From positions 1 through 37,081 of IMG/VR virus record IMGVR_UViG_3300031957_003827: a stretch of 37,081 nucleotides of DNA; one strand, 5' to 3'. How positions within the stretch are numbered: position 1 is the first letter of the stretch; every line of letters begins with the position of its first letter. Source of the stretch: a virus. Under the pieces are notes generated by a model. The model was not told the origin of the DNA. It searched no databases and saw nothing but the letters and a program-made list of their open reading frames with translations. Of this stretch, positions 15,107-23,385 are shown piece after piece. The translations under genes and the position numbers were made by a program.

Positions 15107-15207
15107 CCAGCAAATGCGGTTCGTCGCATAACGACCAGACTTTGCCGTTCGCCGGTCGATTTGTTGATGCCACTAGCGGACGTTCATTAGCTCGGTAATA
15201 TCGCCGG

Positions 15208-15456
15208 ATGGATGACGGCAGATACCGATGTGGCGGAACGCGGGGCGGCAAGTGGGGCTGCGGTATGTCGTTGCTCATCACCCTCCCGATCTTCACCATA
15301 CTCTTAATGGTGGAGGCCTTGGGTGACTGCGCACCTGATATTCCATGCGGTAAGGGCTTTTGGTCGCATGTCATGCTGCCATCCGCTGCAGTTGCGCTCA
15401 TCACAGGGCTTGCTGTTCGATGGCTGGTAAATCGGTTGGTCCGCAAAGGAGAATAA
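15208..15456 (+). CDS. Small two-pass membrane protein (moron)
   Basis: The 82-residue protein has two hydrophobic segments (about 20-36, SLLITLPIFTILLMVEA, and 55-72, VMLPSAAVALITGLAVR). A short Cys-containing loop (DCAPDIPCGKG) lies between them and a basic C-terminus follows. No good ribosome site precedes the ATG, and the first 15 residues could be untranslated. It lies between neck and tail-tube genes, outside the overlapping cluster, and may act in the membrane as an exclusion factor. No family recognised. Confidence 0.45.
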   Translation: MDDGRYRCGGTRGGKWGCGMSLLITLPIFTILLMVEALGDCAPDIPCGKGFWSHVMLPSAAVALITGLAVRWLVNRLVRKGE

Positions 15457-15563
15457 CGACCATTTTTGGTCACTCCTTCACACCATCCGTATCCTTGACA
15501 CCGGTCATTCATTTCGATGGCGATCCGAAGAGTGAATTGCAGAATCTGGTGGTTAGCTGCCGT

Positions 15564-15887
15564 TCAGTCCCGCTGAGCAACTGCCTCTCGACGTTGGTAT
15601 AAGCCGCGCGTGGGCCATACAGACAGAGAGAGCGGTCCGGACTCCACGATAGTTCGGACCTCACGTCGCACCGGTCCACTTTGCAACGCATCCCATTCGG
15701 TTTCGAAATCTTCAATTTCCTCACGATCTTCAGCATCTTCGCGCTCAAGCACGAAGTCTACCAACCACTGACTTCCGTCATGGCTAAGCGTGACGCGACG
15801 AAAATTTTGCGAAAGCATACCAAGCATTGCTTGCATAACGGCGACTGATTGAAAGTTCCATTCTTGGAGGTTCGGACCGGTAGACAT
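15564..15887 (-). CDS. Hypothetical protein on the opposite strand (moron)
   Basis: The 107-residue acidic protein has a mixed alpha/beta N-terminus (EWNFQSVAVMQAMLGMLSQN, then RRVTLSHDGSQWLVDFVL), an acidic helix (EREDAEDREEIEDFETEWDA) and a basic end. GGAG is 12 bases before the ATG, a weak site. The helix-then-strand start is like small immunity-type proteins, but no family is recognised. It reads against the structural operon, as do the morons at 8317 and 12725. Confidence 0.5.
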   Translation of the reverse strand: MSTGPNLQEWNFQSVAVMQAMLGMLSQNFRRVTLSHDGSQWLVDFVLEREDAEDREEIEDFETEWDALQSGPVRREVRTIVESGPLSLSVWPTRGLYQRREAVAQRD

Positions 15888-16038
15888 AGCAATTGTTTTC
15901 TCCGCTTCCGGATGACCGCAACGGGACGAATGTTGCCGAATATTTTTTACCGAGCAAGGTCATCTATCGTCGATCAACTCTCCAGAAGCTGACAGTCCGC
16001 TTCCCACCCATCGCGGCCGTTGCCGCCAACTCCTCATA

Positions 16039-16095
16039 CCTCCGCATAAATAGGCGGAGGCCAACGCGGCCTAGAAAATAATAATAGGAGGCCGC
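16039..16095 (+). promoter_or_regulatory. TAAATA-hairpin leader element, copy 7 (tail tube), double hairpin
   Basis: CCTCCGC (16039-16045) pairs with GCGGAGG (16054-16060); its eight-base loop contains TAAATA (16047-16052). A second hairpin follows: GCGGCCT (16066-16072) with AGGCCGC (16089-16095). Its 3' arm overlaps the AGGAGG ribosome site (16086-16091) of the ATG at 16099. Confidence 0.75.
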
Positions 16096-16098
16096 CCG

Positions 16099-17037
16099 AT
16101 GGCAATTAATCCATCAGATACCGAATTTGCGATTGTGAAGGAGACTGTTGCCGGGACAACGCCTGCAACTCCTGCCTTCGTCCGTCTGGAAACCATTGTT
16201 GGTTCCAACCTGAACGCTACCGCTGATCCAATCGTCAGCGCCACTCGACGCAAGGGCCGCACCAATGCCGGTCAGCGCCTCGTCAATCCCCGCGTTGAAG
16301 GCACTCTGAACACGGAATTCACTGCCGACGACGCGGCGACTGACTTCCTGCTGGAGAGCGCCTTTTCCGGCGAGTTCGATCAGGACGGCTTGCTCAAGGC
16401 AGGCACGAAAGAGACTGACCTGACCGTCGAGCGCAAGTGGATCGACGGCACCACCAATATGTTCACCCGCTATTTTGGCTGTCAGGTTTCGGAACTGGCC
16501 CTGACCGCTGAGTTCGGAGGCATCGTGACTGCCGACTTCACGGTTCTTGGTCGTGGCCGCGCTACCCCATCGAACAACGCCATTGCCGGTGCGACCTATG
16601 CGGATGCCAGCACTGCGCCGAAGTTCGCTGGTCCTGACGTGAAGAACATCGCCATCGGCGGTCTCGGCGAGGTCGATTATTCGACCCTGAACCTGACCGT
16701 AACCCAAGATCGTGCGACACAGGGCAAGCTGGGTTCGGCATTTGCGCGCGGCATCGGCACTGCCGGTAAGACCATCGAACTGGTCGCCCTGCTCTATCGC
16801 AAGGACTTCGGGCCTGAAAACCTGATCCAGAACGGCATTGAAAACCCAGCCGTCAGCATCTCGTTCGACGTGGAATTCAACGGCGCTGGCTACAGGTTCA
16901 TCATTCCAGCCGCACAGCCTAGCTTCCCTGAGGATAGCGAAGATGGCGCGAACCAGATGGTCAGCGTGACCTTCTCGCCGCTGGGCGATGCCGTGTCGGG
17001 CACCGACATCATGATCCAGAAGCTGCCTGTCGCCTAA
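16099..17037 (+). CDS. Major tail tube protein
   Basis: The 312-residue protein has features of lambda/HK97-type tail tube proteins: a start region DTEFAIVKETVAGTTPATPA, the RRKGRTNAGQRLVNPRVEG segment, NTEFTADDAATDFLLESAFS, and the beta-rich IELVALLYRKDFG and ISFDVEFNGAGYRFIIP. It assembles as stacked rings into the tail tube. AGGAGG is 7 bases upstream but lies in a hairpin arm. A strong hairpin (17058-17087) follows the gene, then the tail chaperone genes, the standard order. Confidence 0.85.
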   Translation: MAINPSDTEFAIVKETVAGTTPATPAFVRLETIVGSNLNATADPIVSATRRKGRTNAGQRLVNPRVEGTLNTEFTADDAATDFLLESAFSGEFDQDGLLKAGTKETDLTVERKWIDGTTNMFTRYFGCQVSELALTAEFGGIVTADFTVLGRGRATPSNNAIAGATYADASTAPKFAGPDVKNIAIGGLGEVDYSTLNLTVTQDRATQGKLGSAFARGIGTAGKTIELVALLYRKDFGPENLIQNGIENPAVSISFDVEFNGAGYRFIIPAAQPSFPEDSEDGANQMVSVTFSPLGDAVSGTDIMIQKLPVA

Positions 17038-17057
17038 TAGGCCAGAACAGCTTCTGC

Positions 17058-17087
17058 GGGGCGGTGGTTATCAGGTTCCACCGCCCC
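17058..17087 (+). terminator. Perfect 10-bp hairpin after the tail tube gene
   Basis: GGGGCGGTGG (17058-17067) and CCACCGCCCC (17078-17087) form a perfect stem around a ten-base loop. No T tract follows. It may reduce read-through from the highly expressed tube gene or protect the 3' end of its mRNA. Confidence 0.6.
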
Positions 17088-17101
17088 AACCCATGACTGA
17101 G

Positions 17102-17152
17102 CCTCAGGATAAATACTGGGCAGCAGAACGCTGCATGGTAAAAAACCTGAGG
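17102..17152 (+). promoter_or_regulatory. TAAATA-hairpin leader element, copy 8 (tail chaperone)
   Basis: CCTCAGG (17102-17108) pairs with CCTGAGG (17146-17152). ATAAATA (17109-17115) directly follows the 5' arm, then an inner hairpin, GCAGC (17120-17124) with GCTGC (17130-17134). The 3' arm contains the ribosome site GAGG, 7 bases before the ATG at 17159. Confidence 0.75.
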
Positions 17153-17158
17153 TGTTAC

Positions 17159-17593
17159 ATGGAATTTGATTTTGACCTCCCCAGCGTGGCTGACGATGAA
17201 GTCCGCGAGATTGAAGTGATCAAGGACGGCAAGTGCTATGGCGTTTTCCACGTCAAGCATCAGTTCGTAAACTCGCCCAAGTGGCTGCTGGAATGGAAGC
17301 GCGCCACTGCAAAGCTGAGCAAGCGCGAGAGGGATCGCATCGACAATCCCCAGACAGAAGATGACGTGATGCTGCGCCGTGGTGTCGTTATCCGCATGTT
17401 CGTGGAGAACTATGTCACTAAGAGTGCTGGCATCCCTGTGAAGGGTGACGGCGCTTGGAAGCATACCGCATCCAACCTCGTCGCATATCTCTCCGACAAG
17501 CGCGCCTACTGGATTTTTCAGGAGTTGGACGAGTTCAGTTCCGAAGAAAGCAACTTCCAAACAGAAGCCCTTGAGGACGATAAAAAAAACTAA
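17159..17593 (+). CDS. Tail assembly chaperone (gpG-like)
   Basis: The 144-residue protein starts MEFDFDLPSVADDEVREIEV. The frame extends to 17093, but the leader hairpin and its GAGG point to 17159. It lies between tail tube and tape measure, the invariant place for the two-part tail chaperone. It ends in GAT AAA AAA AAC TAA, and the heptamer A AAA AAC is a textbook -1 slippery site. The unshifted product would be the short chaperone; the shifted one fuses to the frame ending at 17958. These proteins hold the tape measure during tail assembly and are absent from the virion. Confidence 0.75.
   Translation: MEFDFDLPSVADDEVREIEVIKDGKCYGVFHVKHQFVNSPKWLLEWKRATAKLSKRERDRIDNPQTEDDVMLRRGVVIRMFVENYVTKSAGIPVKGDGAWKHTASNLVAYLSDKRAYWIFQELDEFSSEESNFQTEALEDDKKN
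17584..17590 (+). other. Programmed -1 ribosomal frameshift site
   Basis: A AAA AAC sits in the correct phase at the end of the chaperone frame, directly before its TAA (17591-17593). Slipping back one base continues as LTEYLRWQLSPDFARMERLE with no stop until 17958. The eight-A run also makes the site slippery for RNA polymerase. Confidence 0.75.
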
Positions 17594-17958
17594 CTGAGTA
17601 TCTTCGCTGGCAGCTTTCTCCTGACTTCGCCCGCATGGAGCGACTGGAGAAAGAGGCCAGCGCCGCCATCAAGGCAGGCCGTTTCGAGCATTCTTCCGTT
17701 ATCGAATTGGCCGAAGCGCAGGCCCATCAGCCTACCCTCCCCCAGCATTGCGAATTCTTCTGGAACGCCTTCCTCGCCATCGGGTCGATGCGCGATGTCG
17801 GCTTTGCTGCCAGTAAGCTGCGCTGGGACGACACCATGAAATATGCTGACAGGTATCGGCTCACTTTGCACGAAGCTGAAATGCTCTGGGCAATCATTCG
17901 GGCAATGGACGCTGTAGTCCTGTCAGAAGTCAAGGACGACAAGCCCAAGGCCAGTTAG
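17590..17958 (+). CDS. Tail assembly chaperone extension (T domain of a G-T-like frameshift fusion)
   Basis: This -1 frame segment adds about 122 residues to the preceding chaperone, making a product of about 265 residues. The first internal ATG is at 17635, without a ribosome site. Translating back from it to the slippery site gives protein-like sequence (YLRWQLSPDFARMERLEKEA), so the segment is better read as a fusion than a separate gene. The mostly helical domain (LRWDDTMKYADRYRLTLHEA, then EMLWAIIRAMDAV) should bind the tape measure, as the T domain does in lambda. It ends just before the tape measure leader. Confidence 0.7.
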   Translation, partial: LTEYLRWQLSPDFARMERLEKEASAAIKAGRFEHSSVIELAEAQAHQPTLPQHCEFFWNAFLAIGSMRDVGFAASKLRWDDTMKYADRYRLTLHEAEMLWAIIRAMDAVVLSEVKDDKPKAS

Positions 17959-17967
17959 CACCCCCGA

Positions 17968-18005
17968 TAAATAAGCAGACCCCAATAGCGCGGAGCCTGC
18001 TTATT
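17968..18005 (+). promoter_or_regulatory. TAAATA-hairpin leader element, copy 9 (tape measure)
   Basis: AATAAGCAG (17970-17978) is an exact complement of CTGCTTATT (17997-18005), and TAAATA (17968-17973) overlaps the 5' arm. The ATG at 18008 follows two bases after the stem. GGAG in the loop is too far (about 12 bases) to be a normal ribosome site unless the stem forms. Confidence 0.7.
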
Positions 18006-18007
18006 CG

Positions 18008-21000
18008 ATGTCTGACACAACCATCCGCATCACTATCGACGCAACTGGCGCTCAACGTGGTGGCTCACAGGCTGAGCGGGCACTTGATCGAGTAGGAAAC
18101 TCCAGCCGTCGCCTTAATGGTGCGCTTGGTTCGACGACCATCGGCATCACGACATTCAGTCGTAGCCTAGCCGGTATCAAGGGCGCTGGCGCTGCCGCGA
18201 TCCTCGCAGGCATCACCGCCAAATTCATCGAAATGGCCGACGCTTCCGCGAACATGGAAGCGAAGCTGCGCCTCGCGACCCGTGGCTTTGCCGATTATGG
18301 TCAGGCGCAGGAAGACGTTCGCAGGATCGCCGCTTCCACTCGTAGTGAGCTTACCTCGACCGCTACGCTTTACGGCAAGCTGATGACCAGCGGTAAGGGT
18401 CTGGACGCTTCCCAGCAGCAGATTGCCCGCGCGACCGAAACCGTCACCAAGTCCCTCAAGATCAGCGGTGCAACCGCGGGCGAAACGGCATCGACCGTCC
18501 TCCAGCTTGGTCAGGCATTGTCGTCGGGCAAACTGAACGGCGACGAGTTCCGCTCCCTTGCGGAGAACAGCCCTCGCCTGATGAAGCTGCTCGCAGACAG
18601 CATGAATGTCCCAGTCGGCGCACTGAAAAAGATGGCCAGCGAAGGCGAACTGACCGCCGACAAGCTGTTCCGTGCATTCACCGACACGCGCTTTACCGCT
18701 GCGCTGGACGAAGAGTTCAAGCAGATGCCGAAGACATTCGGCGATGCGTTCACGGCCCTGACCAACCTCGCGACCGTCACCTTTGGTGCGTTCGATCAGG
18801 GCGGTGGTTTCAGTCAGGCGCTCTACAATTTCGCCGATCAGGGCAATGACAATATGCGCTCCATCTCGGATGCCGCTGCCGATGCCGGTGCGGAAATCCG
18901 TGATAGCTTCGAGGGCCTGGTCGGCGCGTTCAAGCCCCTTGAGAATGAGGGTATCAACGCCGCCGATCTAATCTCTGCGCGCTGGCAGGGTCTTCGCAAT
19001 GAGATTGCAGGCGTCCTCGGCGTGATCGATGACGTTCGTAACTTCGGACGCGGCTACAGTCTCCTTGGCGGCAAGGACAGCGGTGCGGTGATTGAACTCG
19101 ATGCGCTGCCCACGAACAAAACCGCCCCCAGCGATTATCGCGGTCGTTTCCTCCGCAGTGCTGCCCAATCCCATCGTGATCGAGCCCGCGCCAAGTTGGA
19201 ACGTGCCTATCGTGAGCGCACGGGCGACAATGTGCCCAAGGACTGGAACGACCAGAAGCTCTTGAACGAATCTCGCAAGCTGGGTCCGCCCCCGCCGAAG
19301 AAGACAGGTGGCAGCGGTAACTTGCGACCAGCCGCAGGCACTCCGACCGAAAAGAACGGCGCAGGTAGAAAGACGGATGCAGAGCGCGAGGCCGAACGCG
19401 CGGCGAAGGCCGCTGCGCGTCAGCAGAAGGCCGCTGAGGAATTCTGGGCGGTCATGGAGGAGAACCGCACGATCGCGGCGCTCATGCCCGTAGAGGCTGA
19501 GAAATATACCGCGCAGATGGACCTACAACGTCTCGGCGGCAAGGAACTAACCACGACCGAAAAGGAACGACTGTCCACGCTGATGGACGAAACCCGTGCT
19601 GCCAAGCTGCTCACGGACATGCGTGTCGCCAACGACAATGGCAAAGCCGAACTGGATTTCCTGAAGCGCAAACTGACCATGACCGACAAGGAAGCGGCCA
19701 TGGCGGAAGCCGCATGGGAATTCGAAAGCCGCGCTCTTGAGGATAAGGTCGATATTACCGGCGACCTGTATCAGCAGCAGCTTGCCATTATTAAGGCCCG
19801 CGCTGGCGAGACGTTTGAGATCGAGCGCCAGAATAGGATGCTCAAGGACCGCGAAAGCCTGCTGTCGCAATATAGCGCCTTTGAAGCTGACCGCTTTAAG
19901 ATGGAGCAGTTCGATGTAGATCGTAAGCGTCTAGACGTCCTCCGTTCCAAGCCGGTCGCGGACGGCGGGATCACGGAAGAGCAGTATCGCCGCTCCGTTG
20001 ATGGCCTTGATCGCGCCGTGGCGGAAACTGCCACCCGCTTTGAATATGAGTTGGGTCAAAGCATCGACCAGTTGGGCAACCAGCTCACCGGCACGTTCGG
20101 GAAAGCCATTTCCAAATTCGGGCAACTTCTTTCCGGGTTGGCCAATGCCGCCAAGGGTGATTTTGCTGGCCTTGGTGCAATCGGCTCCATCATCGACATG
20201 CTTGGCAAGAATAGCGACGGCACCCTCACCGGCATTGGCCAGGCCGCCGCGAAGGCATCGCAGAACACGTTGGATTCCCTGCTTGGCCGCAACGGTCAGA
20301 AGTCTGCCCTGCTCAACCCATTGAAGAGCCTCAGCAGCGGCTTCGACGGCTTCAAGCGCGACATGAAGAAGATCTTCACCGGCAAGGGGCCGGGCAGCGT
20401 CGCCGGCGCGATCGGCAACACATTGGGCGCGGCGGCGAGCGGCGTTCAGATGGGCCAGATGGCTGACGGCCTGATGAAGACGCTCGGCATCAACAGCAGC
20501 AAAACTGGTGCATCCATCGGTGGCGGCATCGGTTCGGTTGTCGGCGGTCCTATTGGTGGTCTGATCGGTTCCATTGGTGGCGGCCTGATTGGCGGCATGT
20601 TCAAGAAGAAGCGATACGGCACGGCCGACATCACTCTTGGTGATGACGGCTATCTGGGCAGCAGCGTCACGGGCAACAAAGCGGCCTATGAGGCAGCAGC
20701 GGGCACGGCGGCTGGCGCGGTCATGGATAGCATCGGCGCTATCGCGGATCAGCTAGGCGGCAGCATCACCGGCAATCCCAATATCTCCATTGGCCAGTAT
20801 AAGGGCAAATGGCGCGTCTCGACCACGGGTCGAACGGGCAAGCTCAAAGGTGGCAGCGGTCGATCCGATATTGTTGATTTCGGCAAGGAGGGGGAAGAAA
20901 CCGCGATTGAATTCGCGATCAAGACCGCGCTCCAGAAGGGCGTCCTTACGGGCATCACCGATTTCTCGAAGCGCGTCCTGTCGGCGGCGCAGGACCTAGA

Positions 21001-21676
21001 CCGCGCCGTCACCCTCGCGACGAAATATGAGAACATCGTCAAGGAACTGGCCCGCATTGATGATCCTATCGGCGCTCCGCTCGCCGAACTGAACAACGAA
21101 TTCCGAAAGCTGCGCGACGAGATGGTCGCCAACAGCGCGACCGCTGCCGAACTGGCCAATGTGGATCGCTATTACATGATCCAGCGCGAAAACATGCTCA
21201 AGGATCAGCTATCGGACCTGAAATCCTTCCGCGACAAGCTGATGGGAGAAGGCTCTGGCCTTAGCACCAAGTCCCGTCTCGATAGTAAGCTGGCTGAGTT
21301 CGCGAATTATGAGAGCGCGTTGGCTTCGGGCAAGTCCGTCGATACCTCCGCACTGACCACTCTGGGTAGCGACATTTGGGACATGACCAAGGACATTTAC
21401 GGCACGGCTACCGCTCAGTCCCAGAACATCAGGAACCGACTGCTAGACGCCACCGATAGCGCGACGAGGTATGCCGAGAATATCTACGCGCAAAACTCGA
21501 CTGGCGTGGTCGAAGCCGTGGATACCCAGACCCAGCTTATCGCTGAACAGTTGAAGCAGCAGCAGATTGGCAACAGCCTGACCCAGCAGCTTTTGGTAGC
21601 TATCGAGCGTGGCCAGAACATCTCCGCCCTTTGGAACGGCTCAGCAGTGAACGGCAAGCAGGCTGGCACCGTGTAA
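18008..21676 (+). CDS. Tape measure protein
   Basis: The 1222-residue protein is the longest structural gene but one, as usual for the tail-length ruler. The N-terminal tape-measure domain has IRITIDATGAQRGGSQAERA and GAGAAAILAGITAKFIEMAD, then LATRGFADYGQAQEDVRRIA, ISGATAGETASTVLQLGQAL and LNGDEFRSLAENSPRLMKLL. Long Lys/Glu/Ala-rich helical stretches follow (about 440-690). A Gly-rich hydrophobic segment (about 820-865, GGGIGSVVGGPIGGLIGSIG) may enter the host membrane during DNA ejection. If the ruler is fully helical at about 0.15 nm per residue, the tail would be about 180 nm; this is an estimate. Confidence 0.93.
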   Translation: MSDTTIRITIDATGAQRGGSQAERALDRVGNSSRRLNGALGSTTIGITTFSRSLAGIKGAGAAAILAGITAKFIEMADASANMEAKLRLATRGFADYGQAQEDVRRIAASTRSELTSTATLYGKLMTSGKGLDASQQQIARATETVTKSLKISGATAGETASTVLQLGQALSSGKLNGDEFRSLAENSPRLMKLLADSMNVPVGALKKMASEGELTADKLFRAFTDTRFTAALDEEFKQMPKTFGDAFTALTNLATVTFGAFDQGGGFSQALYNFADQGNDNMRSISDAAADAGAEIRDSFEGLVGAFKPLENEGINAADLISARWQGLRNEIAGVLGVIDDVRNFGRGYSLLGGKDSGAVIELDALPTNKTAPSDYRGRFLRSAAQSHRDRARAKLERAYRERTGDNVPKDWNDQKLLNESRKLGPPPPKKTGGSGNLRPAAGTPTEKNGAGRKTDAEREAERAAKAAARQQKAAEEFWAVMEENRTIAALMPVEAEKYTAQMDLQRLGGKELTTTEKERLSTLMDETRAAKLLTDMRVANDNGKAELDFLKRKLTMTDKEAAMAEAAWEFESRALEDKVDITGDLYQQQLAIIKARAGETFEIERQNRMLKDRESLLSQYSAFEADRFKMEQFDVDRKRLDVLRSKPVADGGITEEQYRRSVDGLDRAVAETATRFEYELGQSIDQLGNQLTGTFGKAISKFGQLLSGLANAAKGDFAGLGAIGSIIDMLGKNSDGTLTGIGQAAAKASQNTLDSLLGRNGQKSALLNPLKSLSSGFDGFKRDMKKIFTGKGPGSVAGAIGNTLGAAASGVQMGQMADGLMKTLGINSSKTGASIGGGIGSVVGGPIGGLIGSIGGGLIGGMFKKKRYGTADITLGDDGYLGSSVTGNKAAYEAAAGTAAGAVMDSIGAIADQLGGSITGNPNISIGQYKGKWRVSTTGRTGKLKGGSGRSDIVDFGKEGEETAIEFAIKTALQKGVLTGITDFSKRVLSAAQDLDRAVTLATKYENIVKELARIDDPIGAPLAELNNEFRKLRDEMVANSATAAELANVDRYYMIQRENMLKDQLSDLKSFRDKLMGEGSGLSTKSRLDSKLAEFANYESALASGKSVDTSALTTLGSDIWDMTKDIYGTATAQSQNIRNRLLDATDSATRYAENIYAQNSTGVVEAVDTQTQLIAEQLKQQQIGNSLTQQLLVAIERGQNISALWNGSAVNGKQAGTV

Positions 21677-21693
21677 ATAGTGGGGAGGTGCTA
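21664..21693 (+). promoter_or_regulatory. TAAATA-hairpin leader element, copy 10
   Basis: TGGCACC (21664-21670) pairs with GGTGCTA (21687-21693), 7 bp with one G-T pair. TAAATA (21674-21679) lies in the loop and includes the tape measure stop codon. GGGGAGG in the loop and 3' arm is the ribosome site for the ATG at 21695. Confidence 0.6.
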
Positions 21694-21694
21694 A

Positions 21695-22069
21695 ATGGCC
21701 ATTGATGTAAATCGCGGTGCATTCGTGAAAGAGGAATACCGGTTTGAGGAAAGGTCCGCACCTGAGGTGCTTGCCGTCCAGCCGCAGGCGCGTGTCATCA
21801 AACTCGAAACCAATCTCGACCTAGCTGCCGCCGGTGCGCTGGCCGACGAAATCATGGATGAGCATAAGCATGTGTCACAGGCATATGAGGTCGTGCTGGC
21901 TGGCGTCGATGTTTGCGACGATCAGTCGTTCATCGGTTCCCCGCCCACATTCACCTGCAACTTCCCAGACTGGCCGGTCGATCAGACCGACCTCCTGCGC
22001 GTGGTCAGCGTCGTGGTCGACTACCAGAACTGGCTTACCACCATCACCATCAAGGGGCCGCAGACATGA
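21695..22069 (+). CDS. Minor tail protein
   Basis: The 124-residue protein directly follows the tape measure, with a clear ribosome site (GGGGAGG) 6 bases before the ATG. It contains IKLETNLDLAAAGALADEIM and a beta-rich end (VSVVVDYQNWLTTITIKGP). Its ATGA overlap with the next gene indicates translational coupling. Position and size fit a small distal-tail or tail-tip component. No family firmly recognised. Confidence 0.65.
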   Translation: MAIDVNRGAFVKEEYRFEERSAPEVLAVQPQARVIKLETNLDLAAAGALADEIMDEHKHVSQAYEVVLAGVDVCDDQSFIGSPPTFTCNFPDWPVDQTDLLRVVSVVVDYQNWLTTITIKGPQT

Positions 22070-22848
22070 TCGAGAACCCATTTTTCTTGGCTTCCGCCCC
22101 GCTGTCATTCGAGACGACCAGCTTTGAAATCCCCGCTTCGCCCGGTGCGAATCTCGCCAATGATAATATGGACATGGCGTGGCGCTCCATCGGCTTGGAT
22201 GGCATCTATGTCGTCATGCGTTGCTCAGCGCCCGTCGATACCGTGGCAATCCTTCACAGCAATCTGCGCGCCAGTGATACCGTCCGCATCCGTGCGGCCA
22301 CCACGGTTGATGGAACGCTCTCGGCTCCCGTCTATGATAGCGGCCCGGTGCCAGCATTTGAGGGGCAGAAGCTCGCCCCCTATACGACGAAGACCATGGT
22401 CGACCTTGGCCAGACCTTGCAATCGCTGTTCTGGCGTTTCGATTTCACGTCACCCGGCAATCCAGCCGGTCAGATTGAAGCCGCGCGCATCATCATGGGC
22501 GAGCGGATTGAAGTGCCATCGGGCATCGACTTCAATTGGGAAAAGGGTCAGGTCGATGACAGCATCCTGACCAGCGGCCCGAATTATGAGGATGTGCAGG
22601 AATATGCCGCTAGGCCGACCGTGAAGGCGACGCTTGGCGCTATGGACGAGGCGACGTTCAACCGCTTCGACGCTTTCATGATGACGGTCGGCAGGTCCAA
22701 GGCCGTGCTATTCGCGCCTGAACCCGACAACCTCGAAACCGCGCAGCATTGGACCGTCTATGGCCGCGTGAAGGTCGATTGGAAGGGCCAGAACCCTTAC
22801 CACAACTGGTGGGATACCGACATGCAGATCGCTGGATTGCGCGCTTAA
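22066..22848 (+). CDS. Distal/minor tail protein
   Basis: The protein has 260 residues from the ATG at 22066, which overlaps the preceding TGA. The frame runs back to 21913, but that part reads through the upstream gene and is compositionally odd. The N-terminal half has a jelly-roll-like strand pattern (GIYVVMRCSAPVDTVAILHS, then RASDTVRIRAATTVDGTL). The C-terminal half (VKATLGAMDEATFNRFDAFM, then SKAVLFAPEPDNLETAQHWT, VYGRVKVDW) resembles distal tail proteins that link tube to tip. It lies between the tape measure and tip genes, as expected. Confidence 0.65.
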   Translation: MIENPFFLASAPLSFETTSFEIPASPGANLANDNMDMAWRSIGLDGIYVVMRCSAPVDTVAILHSNLRASDTVRIRAATTVDGTLSAPVYDSGPVPAFEGQKLAPYTTKTMVDLGQTLQSLFWRFDFTSPGNPAGQIEAARIIMGERIEVPSGIDFNWEKGQVDDSILTSGPNYEDVQEYAARPTVKATLGAMDEATFNRFDAFMMTVGRSKAVLFAPEPDNLETAQHWTVYGRVKVDWKGQNPYHNWWDTDMQIAGLRA

Positions 22849-22942
22849 GGTCGCGCTTCAAAAAACGACCAGAAATCGCCATTGCGGGCAGGCCTGTGAT
22901 TTCTACATAGCGGACATGCCTTCGCTTCCATAAAGTGCCGTG

Positions 22943-23383
22943 ATGAACAAGCTCACACTCAAATATCAGTACGACTCTAGCTTCTTTGATCCGAAAAAGA
23001 CTCGAGATGACTTCGGTCGTCTTTCTGTGTCAGTCGTGACAGATGATTTTTCAGGAACCGGCGGCTTTTGGGTTCAATGGCAGGACGTCAAGGAGTTTGG
23101 CGAGGCGCTGAGCGTGTATCCGATTAAGGAAGATAGTCCCGTAGTTGCACAATGGGGCTTTGAAATGCAGCAAGGCGACGATCTCATCCTGCGGTTTGAA
23201 ATCTCGCCCGCTGATAAACGCGGGAATTTGGTGATGCGGTTTGAGGTGGCGGACGACCACAAACCTCATAACCGAGCACGCGGCATGTTCCAGACGAACT
23301 ATCCCAATCTCGACGCATTCCGCGTCAGCATCGCCCAGCTAATGGATAATCAGATCGAGGAAGCCATTTTGATGGGGGATTAA
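22943..23383 (+). CDS. Hypothetical protein, WapI-immunity-like (moron)
   Basis: The protein has 146 residues from the ATG at 22943 (a GTG directly upstream is also in frame); no ribosome site is visible. The pattern 'V.DDFSGTGGFWVQWQDVKEF', then LILRFEISPADKRGNLVMRF and 'MFQTNYPNLDAFRVSIAQL' resembles small bacterial proteins grouped with WapI-type contact-toxin immunity proteins. It sits alone between the distal tail and tip genes, without the TAAATA hairpin and with its own terminator-like hairpin. It probably serves the lysogen rather than the virion. The resemblance is a pattern match only. Confidence 0.5.
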   Translation: MNKLTLKYQYDSSFFDPKKTRDDFGRLSVSVVTDDFSGTGGFWVQWQDVKEFGEALSVYPIKEDSPVVAQWGFEMQQGDDLILRFEISPADKRGNLVMRFEVADDHKPHNRARGMFQTNYPNLDAFRVSIAQLMDNQIEEAILMGD

Positions 23384-23385
23384 AG

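Noticed and set aside
15893-16081. Rightward 62-codon frame before the tail tube gene
   Set aside because: It overlaps the leader hairpins, lacks a ribosome site and has no protein-like character.
21913-22065. N-terminal extension of the distal tail gene
   Set aside because: It reads through the preceding tail gene in another frame, giving an Arg/His/Pro-rich sequence; the ATG at 22066 in an ATGA overlap is the natural start.
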